Of a stretch of 64,000 nucleotides of DNA, positions 1 to 7,317 are shown piece by piece. Source of the stretch: UBA7702 sp040776805 (GTDB taxonomy: Bacteria > Bacillota > Dehalobacteriia > UBA7702); the NCBI GenBank assembly GCA_040776805.1, contig JAXGZS010000001.1, positions 558,001 to 622,000 of the forward strand. Reading direction: 5' to 3'. How positions within the stretch are numbered: the stretch's first letter is position 1; each line of letters begins with the position of its first letter. The position numbers and the translations under genes are program-made. Below the pieces are notes generated by a model. It did no database searches. It was not told the origin of the DNA and saw only the letters and a program-made list of their open reading frames with translations.

Positions 1-804
1 AAAGAGGAGGAAGAGGACGAGGGCAGCGGCGGAAAAGAGGAGGAAGACAGCGATGAGACCGAAGCCGACGCCGGGATCTTCCACCAGGAAATAGCCGTCG
101 GGTAAAGCGAGGCGCATGGTGACGCCTTCCCCGGGAGCTAAGACCTTTGTCACTTTGCCGCTGATCGTATTGCCCTCAACGGTGTAGGAAACGTTGGAAC
201 CGTCGATGGCGCCGTAGTAGCCGGAGGTGAACGCCAGCTGACTTTCGTCGAAAGCTTTCGGCAGCTGAACGGCAAAGGTCATGTTGTTGATATAGGTATC
301 CCAGTCATTGCCGATGAGGTTATAATAGACTTCATCAAATTCACTGCGTCCGTCGTCTCCCAGCTTAATGCTGTATTGGATCACGTAAGTTTTTTCGCCG
401 ATGAAGGTTTCATCCTCACTGCCGATTTTCAGGTCCAAAACCCCATTGCCGTAGCTGCTTTCATAGTCGATGGCTTTGTCACTGGCGCCGTCGCGAACGG
501 AAATATCCCGGATTTTCATGCGGTAGTCATGGGATATCATTTCTCCGTCAATATCCCAGTAGACTGTGGCGGACGTGGGAATGTCGCGGTAAATACCGTG
601 TTTGTAGGTGGAAAAATCCGTTGTGATGGTTTCGGTAACGGAGAGGATATGATCTTCACCGACGTCTACTTTCACGTCGTAACGTTCAATCGTATAATTG
701 TTGACATAGTATTCGGCATCGGCGGCGCTCACCGGCAGAGAGCACAGGAATACCGCCAAAAAGACCGTTATGGCAAAAATTTTATTAAAACTGAACTTTA
801 ACAT
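1..804 (-). CDS. DUF2207-family membrane protein, partial (C-terminus beyond the left edge)
   Basis: The frame read from 804 leftward is open to base 1 (268 codons, no stop). It starts with a signal peptide (MLKFSFNKIFAITVF..., cleavage probably after VSAA), followed by a long extracytoplasmic beta-rich domain with YNLIGNDW and LPDGYF-type motifs typical of DUF2207, and then a hydrophobic segment (GLIAVFLLFSAAALV) at the edge. The family is found in Gram-positive envelopes and often sits beside LemA, as here. The ATG at 804 lies inside the 3' end of lemA (20-base overlap), with a GAGGAG ribosome site 11 bases upstream inside lemA, so the two are translationally coupled. The molecular role of the family is not established; envelope maintenance is an inference. 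Confidence 0.85.
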   Translation of the reverse strand, partial: MLKFSFNKIFAITVFLAVFLCSLPVSAADAEYYVNNYTIERYDVKVDVGEDHILSVTETITTDFSTYKHGIYRDIPTSATVYWDIDGEMISHDYRMKIRDISVRDGASDKAIDYESSYGNGVLDLKIGSEDETFIGEKTYVIQYSIKLGDDGRSEFDEVYYNLIGNDWDTYINNMTFAVQLPKAFDESQLAFTSGYYGAIDGSNVSYTVEGNTISGKVTKVLAPGEGVTMRLALPDGYFLVEDPGVGFGLIAVFLLFSAAALVLFLLF

Positions 805-1345
805 TTTCTTTTTGCTCCTCATCAATGGCGTAGAGCGGCTTTCTGCCAAAGTGGAACAGAGAAGCCACGATGGAAGAGGGGAAAACTTCAGTCTTGATGT
901 TGTAATTCTTGATGACCGCGTTGTAGTACCTTCTGGCTCCGGCGATGTCCTCTTCAACTTTTTGCAATTGCTTCTGTAAATCGAGAAAGTTCGTGTTGGC
1001 TTTCAGGTCGGGATACGCTTCCGCCACGGCGAAGAGGGATTTCAAAGCGCCGGTCAGCATTTGGTCGGCGTTGATTTTATCTTCGGTGGTTTGCGCATTG
1101 AGACCCAAGCCCCGGGCATTGGTCACGTTTTCCAGTGTGGTGCGTTCATGGGACGCGTAGCCCTTCACCGTTTCTACCAGGTTGGGGATGAGGTCAAACC
1201 TCTTTTTAAGGAAAACGTCGATGGTAGCGAAAGCTTCTTCCGTGTCGTTTCGCATGGAAACGAGCTTGTTGTACGTGGCCACGAGCCACAAACCAACGAT
1301 CACGATGAGACCTAAAAGAATAAGTCCTATGATCATAATGTACAT
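785..1345 (-). CDS. lemA: LemA family protein
   Basis: 186 residues, the usual LemA length. One N-terminal membrane segment (residues 1-24) is followed by the LemA signature NKLVSMRNDTEEAFATIDVFLKKR and DLIPNLVETVKGYASHE, then a helical body ending in a KVQF tail. LemA proteins are membrane-anchored helical-bundle proteins of uncertain function. The start at 1345 is preceded by AAAGGGGGC; a second ATG two codons later is also possible. It is the first gene of a two-gene unit with the overlapping DUF2207 gene. Confidence 0.92.
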   Translation of the reverse strand: MYIMIIGLILLGLIVIVGLWLVATYNKLVSMRNDTEEAFATIDVFLKKRFDLIPNLVETVKGYASHERTTLENVTNARGLGLNAQTTEDKINADQMLTGALKSLFAVAEAYPDLKANTNFLDLQKQLQKVEEDIAGARRYYNAVIKNYNIKTEVFPSSIVASLFHFGRKPLYAIDEEQKENVKVQF

Positions 1346-1366
1346 GCCCCCTTTCTTAATACTAAT

Positions 1367-1395
1367 ATTTTATCATAATTGTTCCTTTGAAACAA
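1367..1395 (-). promoter_or_regulatory. Sigma-A-type promoter of lemA
   Basis: On the minus strand TTGTTT (1395-1390) and TAAAAT (1372-1367) are separated by 17 bases, just upstream of the lemA ribosome site. Confidence 0.6.
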
Positions 1396-1429
1396 CAGCT
1401 TTGTTTTCATCACCGCCAAAACAGGTTGA

Positions 1430-2275
1430 TTATTTGAGCTCTAAAAAGTCCGGGATATGAATGGCGTCGCGATAACCTTTTTCGTATAACTGTTCTAAAA
1501 CAGCTTTGTCTTTGGTCAGCGTATCCAGGCCGGCAATATCGTCGGGGGCGACGATCAGAGCCTTGCCCGCCTTTTCATAGGCTTTTGCTAAGGCGACGCC
1601 GCGGTTATAGCGTTCTGCTCTTTGTCGCAGGTTTTCCGCGGCCTGGGGATATTTTCGGCGCAGCAGCCTGGCTTTCCTTTCGTCTTTTTGGGAAGAACGA
1701 ATATAGTCCTTCGGCCTGGTCAGAATCACGAGCACCTTATCGCAGCCGTCGGCAAAGGCCTTTTCGACGGGTACCGGGTCATTCAAACCGCCGTCGAAAT
1801 AGGGGACGCCGTTGACGACATAGGGCTTGCCCACCAAGGGAAGCGCGGAGGAAGCCTTCAAAATATCGTAGTTATCCTGCTTCAAGTCGCTTTTCCTAAA
1901 GTATTTGGTTTTGCCGCTGAGGGCATCCGAGGCGACGACGAAAAATTCCGCCGGGTTTGCCAAAAGAGCGGGGTAATTCAAAGGACATTCGCCGTCTGCG
2001 TTGCTTAAAATCGTATAACCGTAGTCAAGATTGACGTAGGAACCTATTTTGATCAGGTTTTTCAAGCTCATATACTCTTTGCGGAAGGAATAGTCCAGAT
2101 AAAAGATGCGGTTTCTTTCTTTCTGCCCGGCTAGGAAGGAAACGAGGTTGGCGCTGCCTGCCGATACACCGAGGCAGTAATCAAAGGGGATGTTTTCGCC
2201 GAGACAATAGTCGAGGACCCCCGCACCGTAAATGCCGCGGAGACCGCCGCCGACGTCGATCACTCCGGTTTTCAT
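1430..2275 (-). CDS. Patatin-like phospholipase family protein
   Basis: 281 residues. The N-terminus carries the glycine-rich oxyanion loop (DVGGGLRGIYGAG), followed by the nucleophile elbow GVSAG (GxSxG, Ser near residue 40). The catalytic-dyad Asp is in the motif YFDGGLNDPVPV. These are the Ser-Asp dyad features of bacterial patatin/RssA-like lipases, which hydrolyse acyl esters in the cytoplasm or at the membrane. There is no signal peptide. It is convergent with nothing nearby and appears monocistronic. The substrate cannot be deduced. Confidence 0.9.
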   Translation of the reverse strand: MKTGVIDVGGGLRGIYGAGVLDYCLGENIPFDYCLGVSAGSANLVSFLAGQKERNRIFYLDYSFRKEYMSLKNLIKIGSYVNLDYGYTILSNADGECPLNYPALLANPAEFFVVASDALSGKTKYFRKSDLKQDNYDILKASSALPLVGKPYVVNGVPYFDGGLNDPVPVEKAFADGCDKVLVILTRPKDYIRSSQKDERKARLLRRKYPQAAENLRQRAERYNRGVALAKAYEKAGKALIVAPDDIAGLDTLTKDKAVLEQLYEKGYRDAIHIPDFLELK

Positions 2276-2370
2276 AGTAATACCTTCTTTATGATAAAGT
2301 TCAAAGGTAATCAGTCATTACCTCATTCATACGATACTTTAATTTCCAAGAATAATCAACCGGTATCACA

Positions 2371-2414
2371 AAAAAAATCGATTTCTGATGGAGCATCAGA
2401 AACCGATTTTCTCT
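2371..2414 (-). terminator. Rho-independent terminator of the TM1266-like gene
   Basis: Inverted repeat AAAATCGATTTCTGATG / CATCAGAAACCGATTTT with a 3-base loop. On the minus strand it is followed by a run of eight T, downstream of the gene ending at 2507. Confidence 0.85.
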
Positions 2415-2506
2415 TTTTATGGGACTTCCTCATGGGCAAACCCCTTTTATGCTATGGTCTTTTTTTACGGGAAAAGGCGATGGAAGTGACCTTTGCCAGG
2501 TGATCT

Positions 2507-2761
2507 TTAATTTAAATCGATGAGTTTCGCGCTCACTCCCTCAATGTTGTTTAAATCAACGGTCAACTGTTCAATGTCCTCTTTTTTACCGCAAGGTTGC
2601 AGAATGATCAGTCCATCGCTTGCGCACATTTTATCGTCTGCTTCATGCAGGCCGATGCGGGCTTTGATTTGACAGCCGTTTTTTGTAAGCACATCTTGAA
2701 AGTTCAGGGAATTACGAATGCGGTTATCCAGTCGTACACCAACTACATAATAACAAGCCAT
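2507..2761 (-). CDS. TM1266-like putative iron-only hydrogenase system regulator
   Basis: 84 residues with the ferredoxin-like ACT-type pattern of the TM1266 family: a beta strand (YYVVGVRLDNR), a helix leading to NGCQIKARIGLHEA, and a second repeat ending EDIEQLTVDLNNIEGVSAKLIDLN. Members often accompany [FeFe]-hydrogenase maturation genes and are thought to act as small-ligand sensors. No hydrogenase gene is present in this window, so the role is inferred by family only. GGAGGTAA lies 6-7 bases before the ATG. It is transcribed alone and ends at the strong terminator at 2371-2414. Confidence 0.65.
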   Translation of the reverse strand: MACYYVVGVRLDNRIRNSLNFQDVLTKNGCQIKARIGLHEADDKMCASDGLIILQPCGKKEDIEQLTVDLNNIEGVSAKLIDLN

Positions 2762-3119
2762 TGCGATTTACCTCCTTTGAAATGCACTAAATAATATGCG
2801 CCTCATTGAAAAACATTATACAGCAAAAGCGACTTCCTCTGGAATCGCCGCGAGCGGCGTCAAAAAGATGCATGACATCGGCGTTCCTTTTTATAATTCT
2901 ACCATAAAGCTACTTTTTTTTCAAATTGAATCTGTCAAAAAAGAACATATTTATGAAAAAAGTTGTTTTTGGGTTTGACTGCCGGCGTATTGCTTATCCT
3001 CTCTTTTTCATCATTGACGCGATTTCGCGGTCTTTTTCCCCGTAGGTTATAAAGATATTTTATGTTCATACCAATAAATTTGCGCAGTGATTATGACAAG
3101 GAAGCAATTTCCCGGCGGT
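2762..3119. other. Intergenic stretch with no recognisable gene
   Basis: It holds a minus-strand TATAAT (2820-2815), probably the -10 of the TM1266-like gene, and the motif ATGCACTAAATA (2781-2792), whose reverse complement resembles the sequence before the ribbon-helix-helix gene at 3489. An imperfect GCCGCGAGCGGC hairpin lies near 2850. A 60-codon frame at 2796-2978 lacks a ribosome site and I do not accept it. Confidence 0.5.
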
Positions 3120-3380
3120 TTATTCTGTGGTATTGATCACCGTCAGCCCTTGTTGTTTTGCGTATCGCAGGGTTTGTGCCGTACCGCTAAAAGAGCGCAG
3201 TTGAGCGCAGATGCAATAGGATGAGTGGTTGACCATGAAGCGGTTGCGTTTCGCCATGCAGCCTTCATGGTATTCTTCCGATACGTAAATAATTTCGTCT
3301 GCCTCTGTCAGTAGATTATGATAGAGCTGTTTTTGCTCTGCGAGCCAAAGCTCCTCCTGATTTTTGCATGAGAGGATTCT
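3120..3380 (-). pseudogene. SLOG/DUF1273 family gene remnant (C-terminal half only)
   Basis: From about codon CKNQEELW to the stop this matches the intact copy at 6737-7207 almost residue for residue (for example LLTEADEIIYV, GCM.KRNR.MV, SSYCICA, GLTVINTTE). The N-terminal half, including the CCFTGHR and SGGAMGFD motifs, is absent. Upstream of 3380 the reading frame continues into sequence that does not look coding. The breakpoint abuts the regulatory palindromes at 3392-3470. It is the truncated member of a duplicated cassette. Confidence 0.8.
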
Positions 3381-3391
3381 CCCTTTTAATA

Positions 3392-3416
3392 TTATGCACT
3401 TAATTTTAGTGCATAA
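3392..3416. promoter_or_regulatory. Palindromic operator TTATGCACT-N7-AGTGCATAA
   Basis: A perfect 9-base inverted repeat with a 7-base AT spacer. Related half-sites follow (ACACTTAAAA near 3436 and TTTAGTGCATTT near 3456), directly before the ribbon-helix-helix gene at 3489. It probably serves as an autoregulatory operator; the binding protein is inferred. Confidence 0.5.
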
Positions 3417-3488
3417 AAGCATTTTAACACAAACAACACTTAAAATGAAGTTATATTTAGTGCATTTCTGCGAAAGGGGGCCGGCGTT

Positions 3489-3668
3489 TTGAAAAAGGAT
3501 AAACATATCAGCATACGTATTGACGAAGAGGTGTTGCGAAAATTTCATTATGTGGCAAAATACGAAGACCGTTCCGCCAGCGGTCAAATTATGTTTTTAA
3601 TCAATAACTGTATTCGGGATTTTGAAAAGAAAAACGGCGAAATTGAACTGCCGGAGGATACGAAATGA
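3489..3668 (+). CDS. Arc-like ribbon-helix-helix DNA-binding protein
   Basis: 59 residues, starting at TTG 3489 after GAAAGGGGG. The sequence begins KKDKHISIRIDEEVLRKF, the beta strand and first helix of a ribbon-helix-helix fold (Arc/MetJ type). RSASGQIMFLINNCIRDFE forms the second helix, and the tail is acidic. Proteins of this type bind operators as dimers and often regulate antitoxin or mobile-island genes. It lies beside a truncated SLOG gene on the opposite strand; a decayed paralog occurs at 7586-7735 in the same arrangement. It is followed at once by a hairpin. Confidence 0.75.
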   Translation: MKKDKHISIRIDEEVLRKFHYVAKYEDRSASGQIMFLINNCIRDFEKKNGEIELPEDTK

Positions 3669-3697
3669 AAAAGGCTTGCATCACGCAAGCCTTTAAA
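3668..3697 (+). terminator. Hairpin terminator after the ribbon-helix-helix gene
   Basis: AAAGGCTTGC ATCAC GCAAGCCTTT. The T run is short. It closely resembles the hairpins at 7737-7762 and 7935-7960 behind the paralogous gene. Confidence 0.6.
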
Positions 3698-3740
3698 ATA
3701 TTAGTTTGATGAAATAGAAAAACGTCCGCTAAGAGTCACC

Positions 3741-5951
3741 TCAAAGGTAATCGCTATGGGAAAAAAGAAAGTTGTTCTTTGAGTCCAACGCTTGGCGTAT
3801 GGTCTGTTTCTCGCTTTCTGTAAGGTGATACAGATCCATGATCTTTTCATCCAGATCGTCATAAAGTGCTTCTGTGTCGCCTTGGCCCTGAAGCAGAAGA
3901 TCCACTTTATTGATGATTTCTTGCTGTTTTTCTTCCTCCATAACGGGAATGACGGGAATCGGAATCGCCTCGATATGGGAGCGCAGATGTTTGACGGAAT
4001 GAAACCGTTTCAGACAATAAAAAGAAGCTATTCGTGCGTTTAGAATCGCCAGGATATATTTGATCTTCAAACCGGGAATTTCAGGGATCAGGATATTGCA
4101 GCTATTTAAGGACAGCGTCTGTTGGTCGTCGTAGGCAAAAGCCAGGGTCTCGCCGATGAAGCGATACAGCAGTTTCTCCTTTGCCCGGTACATTTCCACA
4201 GGAGCGACCTGCTGGAATTGTTCCGGTGTAAAGTGAATGTAGTGACCCGACGGCCTGATCTTATATTTGAAAAGATCGCTGCCCTTTAACACAATTTCCC
4301 AGTCTTCGGTACGCTCCTTCTTAATGTGGGTTTTGTTGTCCCCGGTGACGATACCCAGGGCGAATTTTGCTTGGCCTCGGAGATAGGCTGGGTTTTTCAG
4401 CGATTGGATTTTATCAATACAGGCCTGTTCCGCGTCGGATAAAGAAAAGGAGAAGCAGTCCTTAGAGATCACGCGGTTTTCATTGATTGTAAACGTGCCG
4501 TGTTCCGTATCGACTTTGCAGCCCTTGGTGCTGCCGGCGTCGGTGAGACAAAGGCCTAAAATAATGGCGGGGCATTGCACGCCGGCAAAGGCGTTTCCCA
4601 GATAGGAAACGAATTTGAAGGAACACGCAGAGAGGATGATTTCTCGCACAGCCTCATGGGCGGCGACGTTTAAAACCGCTTCCGGCAAAACCAGGGCCAA
4701 ACAGCCTTTGGGTGATAGCTTTGCCAGGGATCTCTCGATAAAGAGATTATAGGATTCGGTCCCTTTTTCACGGGCGGTGGCATAGGTTTTGATGAAATAG
4801 GGCAGGTCTTTTTGGGCAAAACAGTAACCCCAGGGTGGATTGCCGATCACCGCGTCGAAGCTTTGGGAAAACGTTTTGCGCAGCGTATCGCCGCAGACAA
4901 AGTTGTTGTATAAGACCGCCAAATCATCGGTTTGATAGGTGAGGGCCACGTTGAGCCGGGTCAGCTGAACACTGATCTCGTCAATATCTTGGCCGTATAG
5001 CTGAGCGGGGGAGATATCATAGGCAGCCAGACTGATCAGAAAGTTCCCCGATCCGCAACAGGGGTCGAAAACCGTTTTATCTTTCCAATCCGTGGCGGCG
5101 GTTAGCCGGTTTAAGAGCTTCCTTACGGTTTTAAGGGGCGTATAATAGGCCCCCGTTGACTTCCGCTGTTCCATATCTTTTAATGAGAGGTAAATGAAAC
5201 CGAGGGTATCTTCACCTTCCACGAAGCGAACTTCTTTGTGCAAGAGACGATCCATCTCCGCCAAAACCTGTTTTGTCGTTTCTTCCTCTTTCAGCCCAAT
5301 CAGATCGGCAAAGAGTGGACCGTAATCACCCAGGGACAGTTCTCCCCGCAAATACGGTACGATGAGGTTCGGTTCCGCGTAATCCTGTGATGTACGCTGA
5401 AAAAACAGCTGTAAAGCAAAGTTGGTCAAGACGATGCGCAGGTTCTTTTCGTTTACGGTGATCTCCTCCGCGAGGATTTCCTCAACCATGGCCCGGTTGC
5501 CCTGATGATCGATATAATCTTTGTACAAGGCATTGCCGCAGAGGCTCTTTTTATTTCTTCTGCTTTTCAAAACATGGCCGTCACTGTTTTGAATCGACTG
5601 ACTCAGCGACAGGATATACGACTTTTCAAAAGTCAGCCTTTTGCCGTCTTTTGCTTTGAGCTTGCCCAAACGCAGCCAGTTTTTGGCCGTAACCTGGGAA
5701 ATGGAGAGCATCTCGCAAACTTCCGCCAGCGAAAGAAGCCCTTTGTTGTCGGGGGTAAACATGGATTGCCGGTTTTCGCTTTTTTTCCCTTTCACCCGGG
5801 CGTCCCCGGGTTTTTCCGCGTTTTCCGGGATCAGCCACACGCCGCTGAACAATTTCGCTCCATCGAGCCTGTTTTGTTCACACAGTAATTGAACGCGTCT
5901 TTTGGAAAGATTGAATTTTTCCGCCGCTTCCGTCACGGTGATGTAGTTCAT
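3741..5951 (-). CDS. Orphan N6-adenine DNA methyltransferase with N-terminal helix-turn-helix domains and TaqI-like specificity domain
   Basis: 736 residues. I place the start at ATG 5951 (MNYITVTEAAEKF), preceded by GGAGGC; the frame runs 39 codons further upstream but crosses the promoter. Residues 1-60 and about 75-120 each look like MerR/excisionase-type helix-turn-helix segments (TVTEAAEKFNLSKRRVQLL, LSLAEVCEMLSISQVTAKNW). The methyltransferase core follows, with the SAM motif FDPCCGSGNFL (near 305) and the N6-adenine catalytic motif NPPW (near 373). The C-terminus (ILAILNARIASFY, SHIEAIPIPVI) resembles TaqI-type target-recognition domains. I see no PD-(D/E)XK nuclease motif and no restriction gene alongside, so it may be an epigenetic or phase regulator, or the surviving half of a restriction system. 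Confidence 0.85.
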   Translation of the reverse strand: MNYITVTEAAEKFNLSKRRVQLLCEQNRLDGAKLFSGVWLIPENAEKPGDARVKGKKSENRQSMFTPDNKGLLSLAEVCEMLSISQVTAKNWLRLGKLKAKDGKRLTFEKSYILSLSQSIQNSDGHVLKSRRNKKSLCGNALYKDYIDHQGNRAMVEEILAEEITVNEKNLRIVLTNFALQLFFQRTSQDYAEPNLIVPYLRGELSLGDYGPLFADLIGLKEEETTKQVLAEMDRLLHKEVRFVEGEDTLGFIYLSLKDMEQRKSTGAYYTPLKTVRKLLNRLTAATDWKDKTVFDPCCGSGNFLISLAAYDISPAQLYGQDIDEISVQLTRLNVALTYQTDDLAVLYNNFVCGDTLRKTFSQSFDAVIGNPPWGYCFAQKDLPYFIKTYATAREKGTESYNLFIERSLAKLSPKGCLALVLPEAVLNVAAHEAVREIILSACSFKFVSYLGNAFAGVQCPAIILGLCLTDAGSTKGCKVDTEHGTFTINENRVISKDCFSFSLSDAEQACIDKIQSLKNPAYLRGQAKFALGIVTGDNKTHIKKERTEDWEIVLKGSDLFKYKIRPSGHYIHFTPEQFQQVAPVEMYRAKEKLLYRFIGETLAFAYDDQQTLSLNSCNILIPEIPGLKIKYILAILNARIASFYCLKRFHSVKHLRSHIEAIPIPVIPVMEEEKQQEIINKVDLLLQGQGDTEALYDDLDEKIMDLYHLTESEKQTIRQALDSKNNFLFSHSDYL

Positions 5952-5985
5952 AAAAGCCTCCGCGCCATCGTACTTTAATGATTGT

Positions 5986-6014
5986 ATTATATGCGTTTGG
6001 GCGAATGATGTCAA
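5986..6014 (-). promoter_or_regulatory. Consensus sigma-A promoter of the methyltransferase
   Basis: On the minus strand TTGACA (6014-6009), a 17-base spacer and TATAAT (5991-5986): a perfect consensus promoter 35 bases before the ATG at 5951. It supports the shorter start and predicts strong expression unless repressed. Confidence 0.85.
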
Positions 6015-6071
6015 CGTCATTAATGGTATGCCACCGAGCCTTTTCCCGGGAGAAGGAGAAGCAATCACTTA

Positions 6072-6107
6072 AAAAAACCCCCGAAAACAAAAGGTTTTCG
6101 GGGGGAG
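6072..6107 (-). terminator. Terminator of the XRE gene at 6110
   Basis: CCCCCGAAAAC / GTTTTCGGGGG hairpin, followed on the minus strand by seven T. It is nearly identical to the hairpin at 6636-6668. Confidence 0.85.
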
Positions 6108-6109
6108 CA

Positions 6110-6331
6110 TCATGTGCTTCTTTTATATGGTTTTGGTTCGTTGGTCAGACCTACCAGGTAATCGACGCTGGTATGATAAAAAAGGGCCAGCTTTACGAGG
6201 ATGTGAAGGGGTACATCTCTTTTTTCTCGTTCATATTTGGAATAGAGAGATTGATCGCATTGGAGATATTCCGCGATTTTACGTTGGCTTAAATCACGGT
6301 CTTCGCGCATGTCGCGAATTCTCAATTTCAT
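6110..6331 (-). CDS. XRE/Cro-type transcriptional regulator
   Basis: 73 residues from ATG 6331 (MKLRIRDMREDRDLSQ). The frame opens earlier at 6352, but that ATG is part of a minus-strand TATAAT box (6356-6351) and would lie upstream of the transcript start; ATGs at 6337 and 6334 remain possible. The helix-turn-helix is LSQRKIAEYLQCDQSLYSKYERE, followed by the usual ALFYHTSVDYLVGLTN ending. Single-domain regulators of this size commonly repress their own promoter. It is divergent from a cysteine-rich miniprotein, with an AGGAC/GTCCT palindrome between. Confidence 0.88.
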   Translation of the reverse strand: MKLRIRDMREDRDLSQRKIAEYLQCDQSLYSKYEREKRDVPLHILVKLALFYHTSVDYLVGLTNEPKPYKRST

Positions 6332-6376
6332 CATCATCACCACCGGATTCATTATAGTTTAGGACAGTATGGACAG

Positions 6377-6405
6377 TTGACTTTTAGGACAATAAGTCCT
6401 ATAAT
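6377..6405 (+). promoter_or_regulatory. Sigma-A promoter with overlapping AGGAC-N5-GTCCT operator
   Basis: TTGACT (6377-6382), 17 bases, TATAAT (6400-6405), reading toward the gene at 6438. The palindrome AGGACAATAAGTCCT (6386-6400) fills the spacer and touches the -10 box. Further GGAC half-sites lie at 6361-6375, next to the minus-strand -10 of the XRE gene. One repressor could therefore block both divergent promoters. Confidence 0.7.
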
Positions 6406-6437
6406 AAATCGGTAATGAATCTTTGAAAGGGTAGGCT

Positions 6438-6626
6438 ATGGGAAGATGTGATCTTTCTTTATGTATTTATCAGAAAGATGGCAAGTGCACATTGCCACAA
6501 ATATATATCAACAACTTGGGTTTCTGTGACGAAGTCATTATCGTCGAAATCCCTGAAAGGAATTTACTCGCTTATAAATCGGCGCTTACTTCCAAAAGCA
6601 GCTTTTGTAACAGCAGATCTAAGTGA
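6438..6626 (+). CDS. Cysteine-rich small protein
   Basis: 62 residues, starting at ATG 6438 with GAAAGGGTAGG upstream. The N-terminal 40 residues show the spaced-cysteine pattern CDLSLC..DGKCTLPQIYINNLGFCDE, which I recognise from many short clostridial proteins of unknown function; four cysteines could bind a metal. The last 20 residues are polar and unlike the family. It is controlled by the consensus promoter at 6377-6405 and is divergent from the XRE gene. Confidence 0.6.
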   Translation: MGRCDLSLCIYQKDGKCTLPQIYINNLGFCDEVIIVEIPERNLLAYKSALTSKSSFCNSRSK

Positions 6627-6635
6627 TTGTCATGA

Positions 6636-6668
6636 AAAATCCCCGAAACAAGAGGTTTTCGGGGGAGC
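6636..6668 (-). terminator. Terminator downstream of the SLOG gene
   Basis: TCCCCGAAAC / GTTTTCGGGGG hairpin, with five T on the minus strand. It is a near copy of the hairpin at 6072-6107. CTGTAGACAAAAT directly beside it (6669-6681) matches one end of the 172-bp repeat. Confidence 0.7.
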
Positions 6669-6736
6669 CTGTAGACAAAATTGATTTTACCGACATGATC
6701 ATAGTCTGCCGGGAGAAACTTCAGCTCCCCAGTGAT

Positions 6737-7207
6737 TTATTCTGTGGTGTTGATCACCGTTAGCCCGCGTTGTTTTGCATACCTCACTGTCTGATCAGTT
6801 CCGCTTAGTGGGCGCAATAAGGCACAAATGCAATATGATGACCGATCTACCATGTAGCGGTTGCGCTTTTTCATGCAACCGTTTCTATATTCTTCCAATA
6901 CATAAATAATCTCGTCCGCTTCTGTTAGCAGATTATAATAGAGCTTCTTTTGTTCCGCAGGCCAAAGTTCTTCCTGATTTTTGCAGGGGAGGGCAAAGAC
7001 CAGTCGGATTTTTTGCCCTGTTTCCTTCTTGGCGATAATCAATGAAGCGGCAATCTGGTCAAAGCCCATCGCACCGCCGGAAATGAAATCCGTAACCCCT
7101 TGCTCAATAAGGCACCCTACTTCACGGTCAAGTTTCTTGATGATATGCTCAATCTTTTCTTTCGGTAGTTTTCGATGACCTGTGAAGCAGCAAGTATGCT
7201 CTTTCAT
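6737..7207 (-). CDS. SLOG family protein (DUF1273/YpsA-like)
   Basis: 156 residues from ATG 7207 (MKEHTCCFTGHRKLP); upstream in-frame ATGs overlap the operator region. It carries the family motifs CCFTGHR near the N-terminus, ISGGAMGFDQIAA, PCKNQEELW, ADEIIYV and GCMKKRNRYMVD. SLOG domains have a Rossmann-like fold that binds nucleotides or nucleotide-derived signals, and many members are linked to defence or conflict systems. It is divergent from an XRE gene, with twin TTTGG-N5-CCAAA operators between. A truncated relative lies at 3120-3380. Confidence 0.85.
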   Translation of the reverse strand: MKEHTCCFTGHRKLPKEKIEHIIKKLDREVGCLIEQGVTDFISGGAMGFDQIAASLIIAKKETGQKIRLVFALPCKNQEELWPAEQKKLYYNLLTEADEIIYVLEEYRNGCMKKRNRYMVDRSSYCICALLRPLSGTDQTVRYAKQRGLTVINTTE

Positions 7208-7229
7208 CTTTTTATCCCATCCTTCCATA

Positions 7230-7272
7230 TTTGGCATACCCAAATATAGTTATTATGTTTGGTATTACCAAA
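7230..7272. promoter_or_regulatory. Twin TTTGG-N5-CCAAA operators
   Basis: TTTGGCATACCCAAA (7230-7244) and TTTGGTATTACCAAA (7258-7272) are 15-base palindromes with centres 28 bases apart, between the divergent SLOG and XRE genes. A plus-strand TATAAT (7294-7299) follows. They are probably bound by the XRE protein encoded at 7318. Confidence 0.7.
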
Positions 7273-7317
7273 TTTGATAACCCCTTAATCCTTTATAATT
7301 TGGGCAGGGGTGATGTT

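Noticed and set aside
2796..2978. 60-codon plus-strand frame
   Set aside because: No ribosome site, no promoter, and composition unlike a protein.
6072..6668. Reading the XRE/Cys-rich pair as a mobile unit bounded by two similar hairpins
   Set aside because: Both hairpins work as ordinary minus-strand terminators of the XRE and SLOG genes, and no 172-bp element lies between them; similarity alone is not enough.
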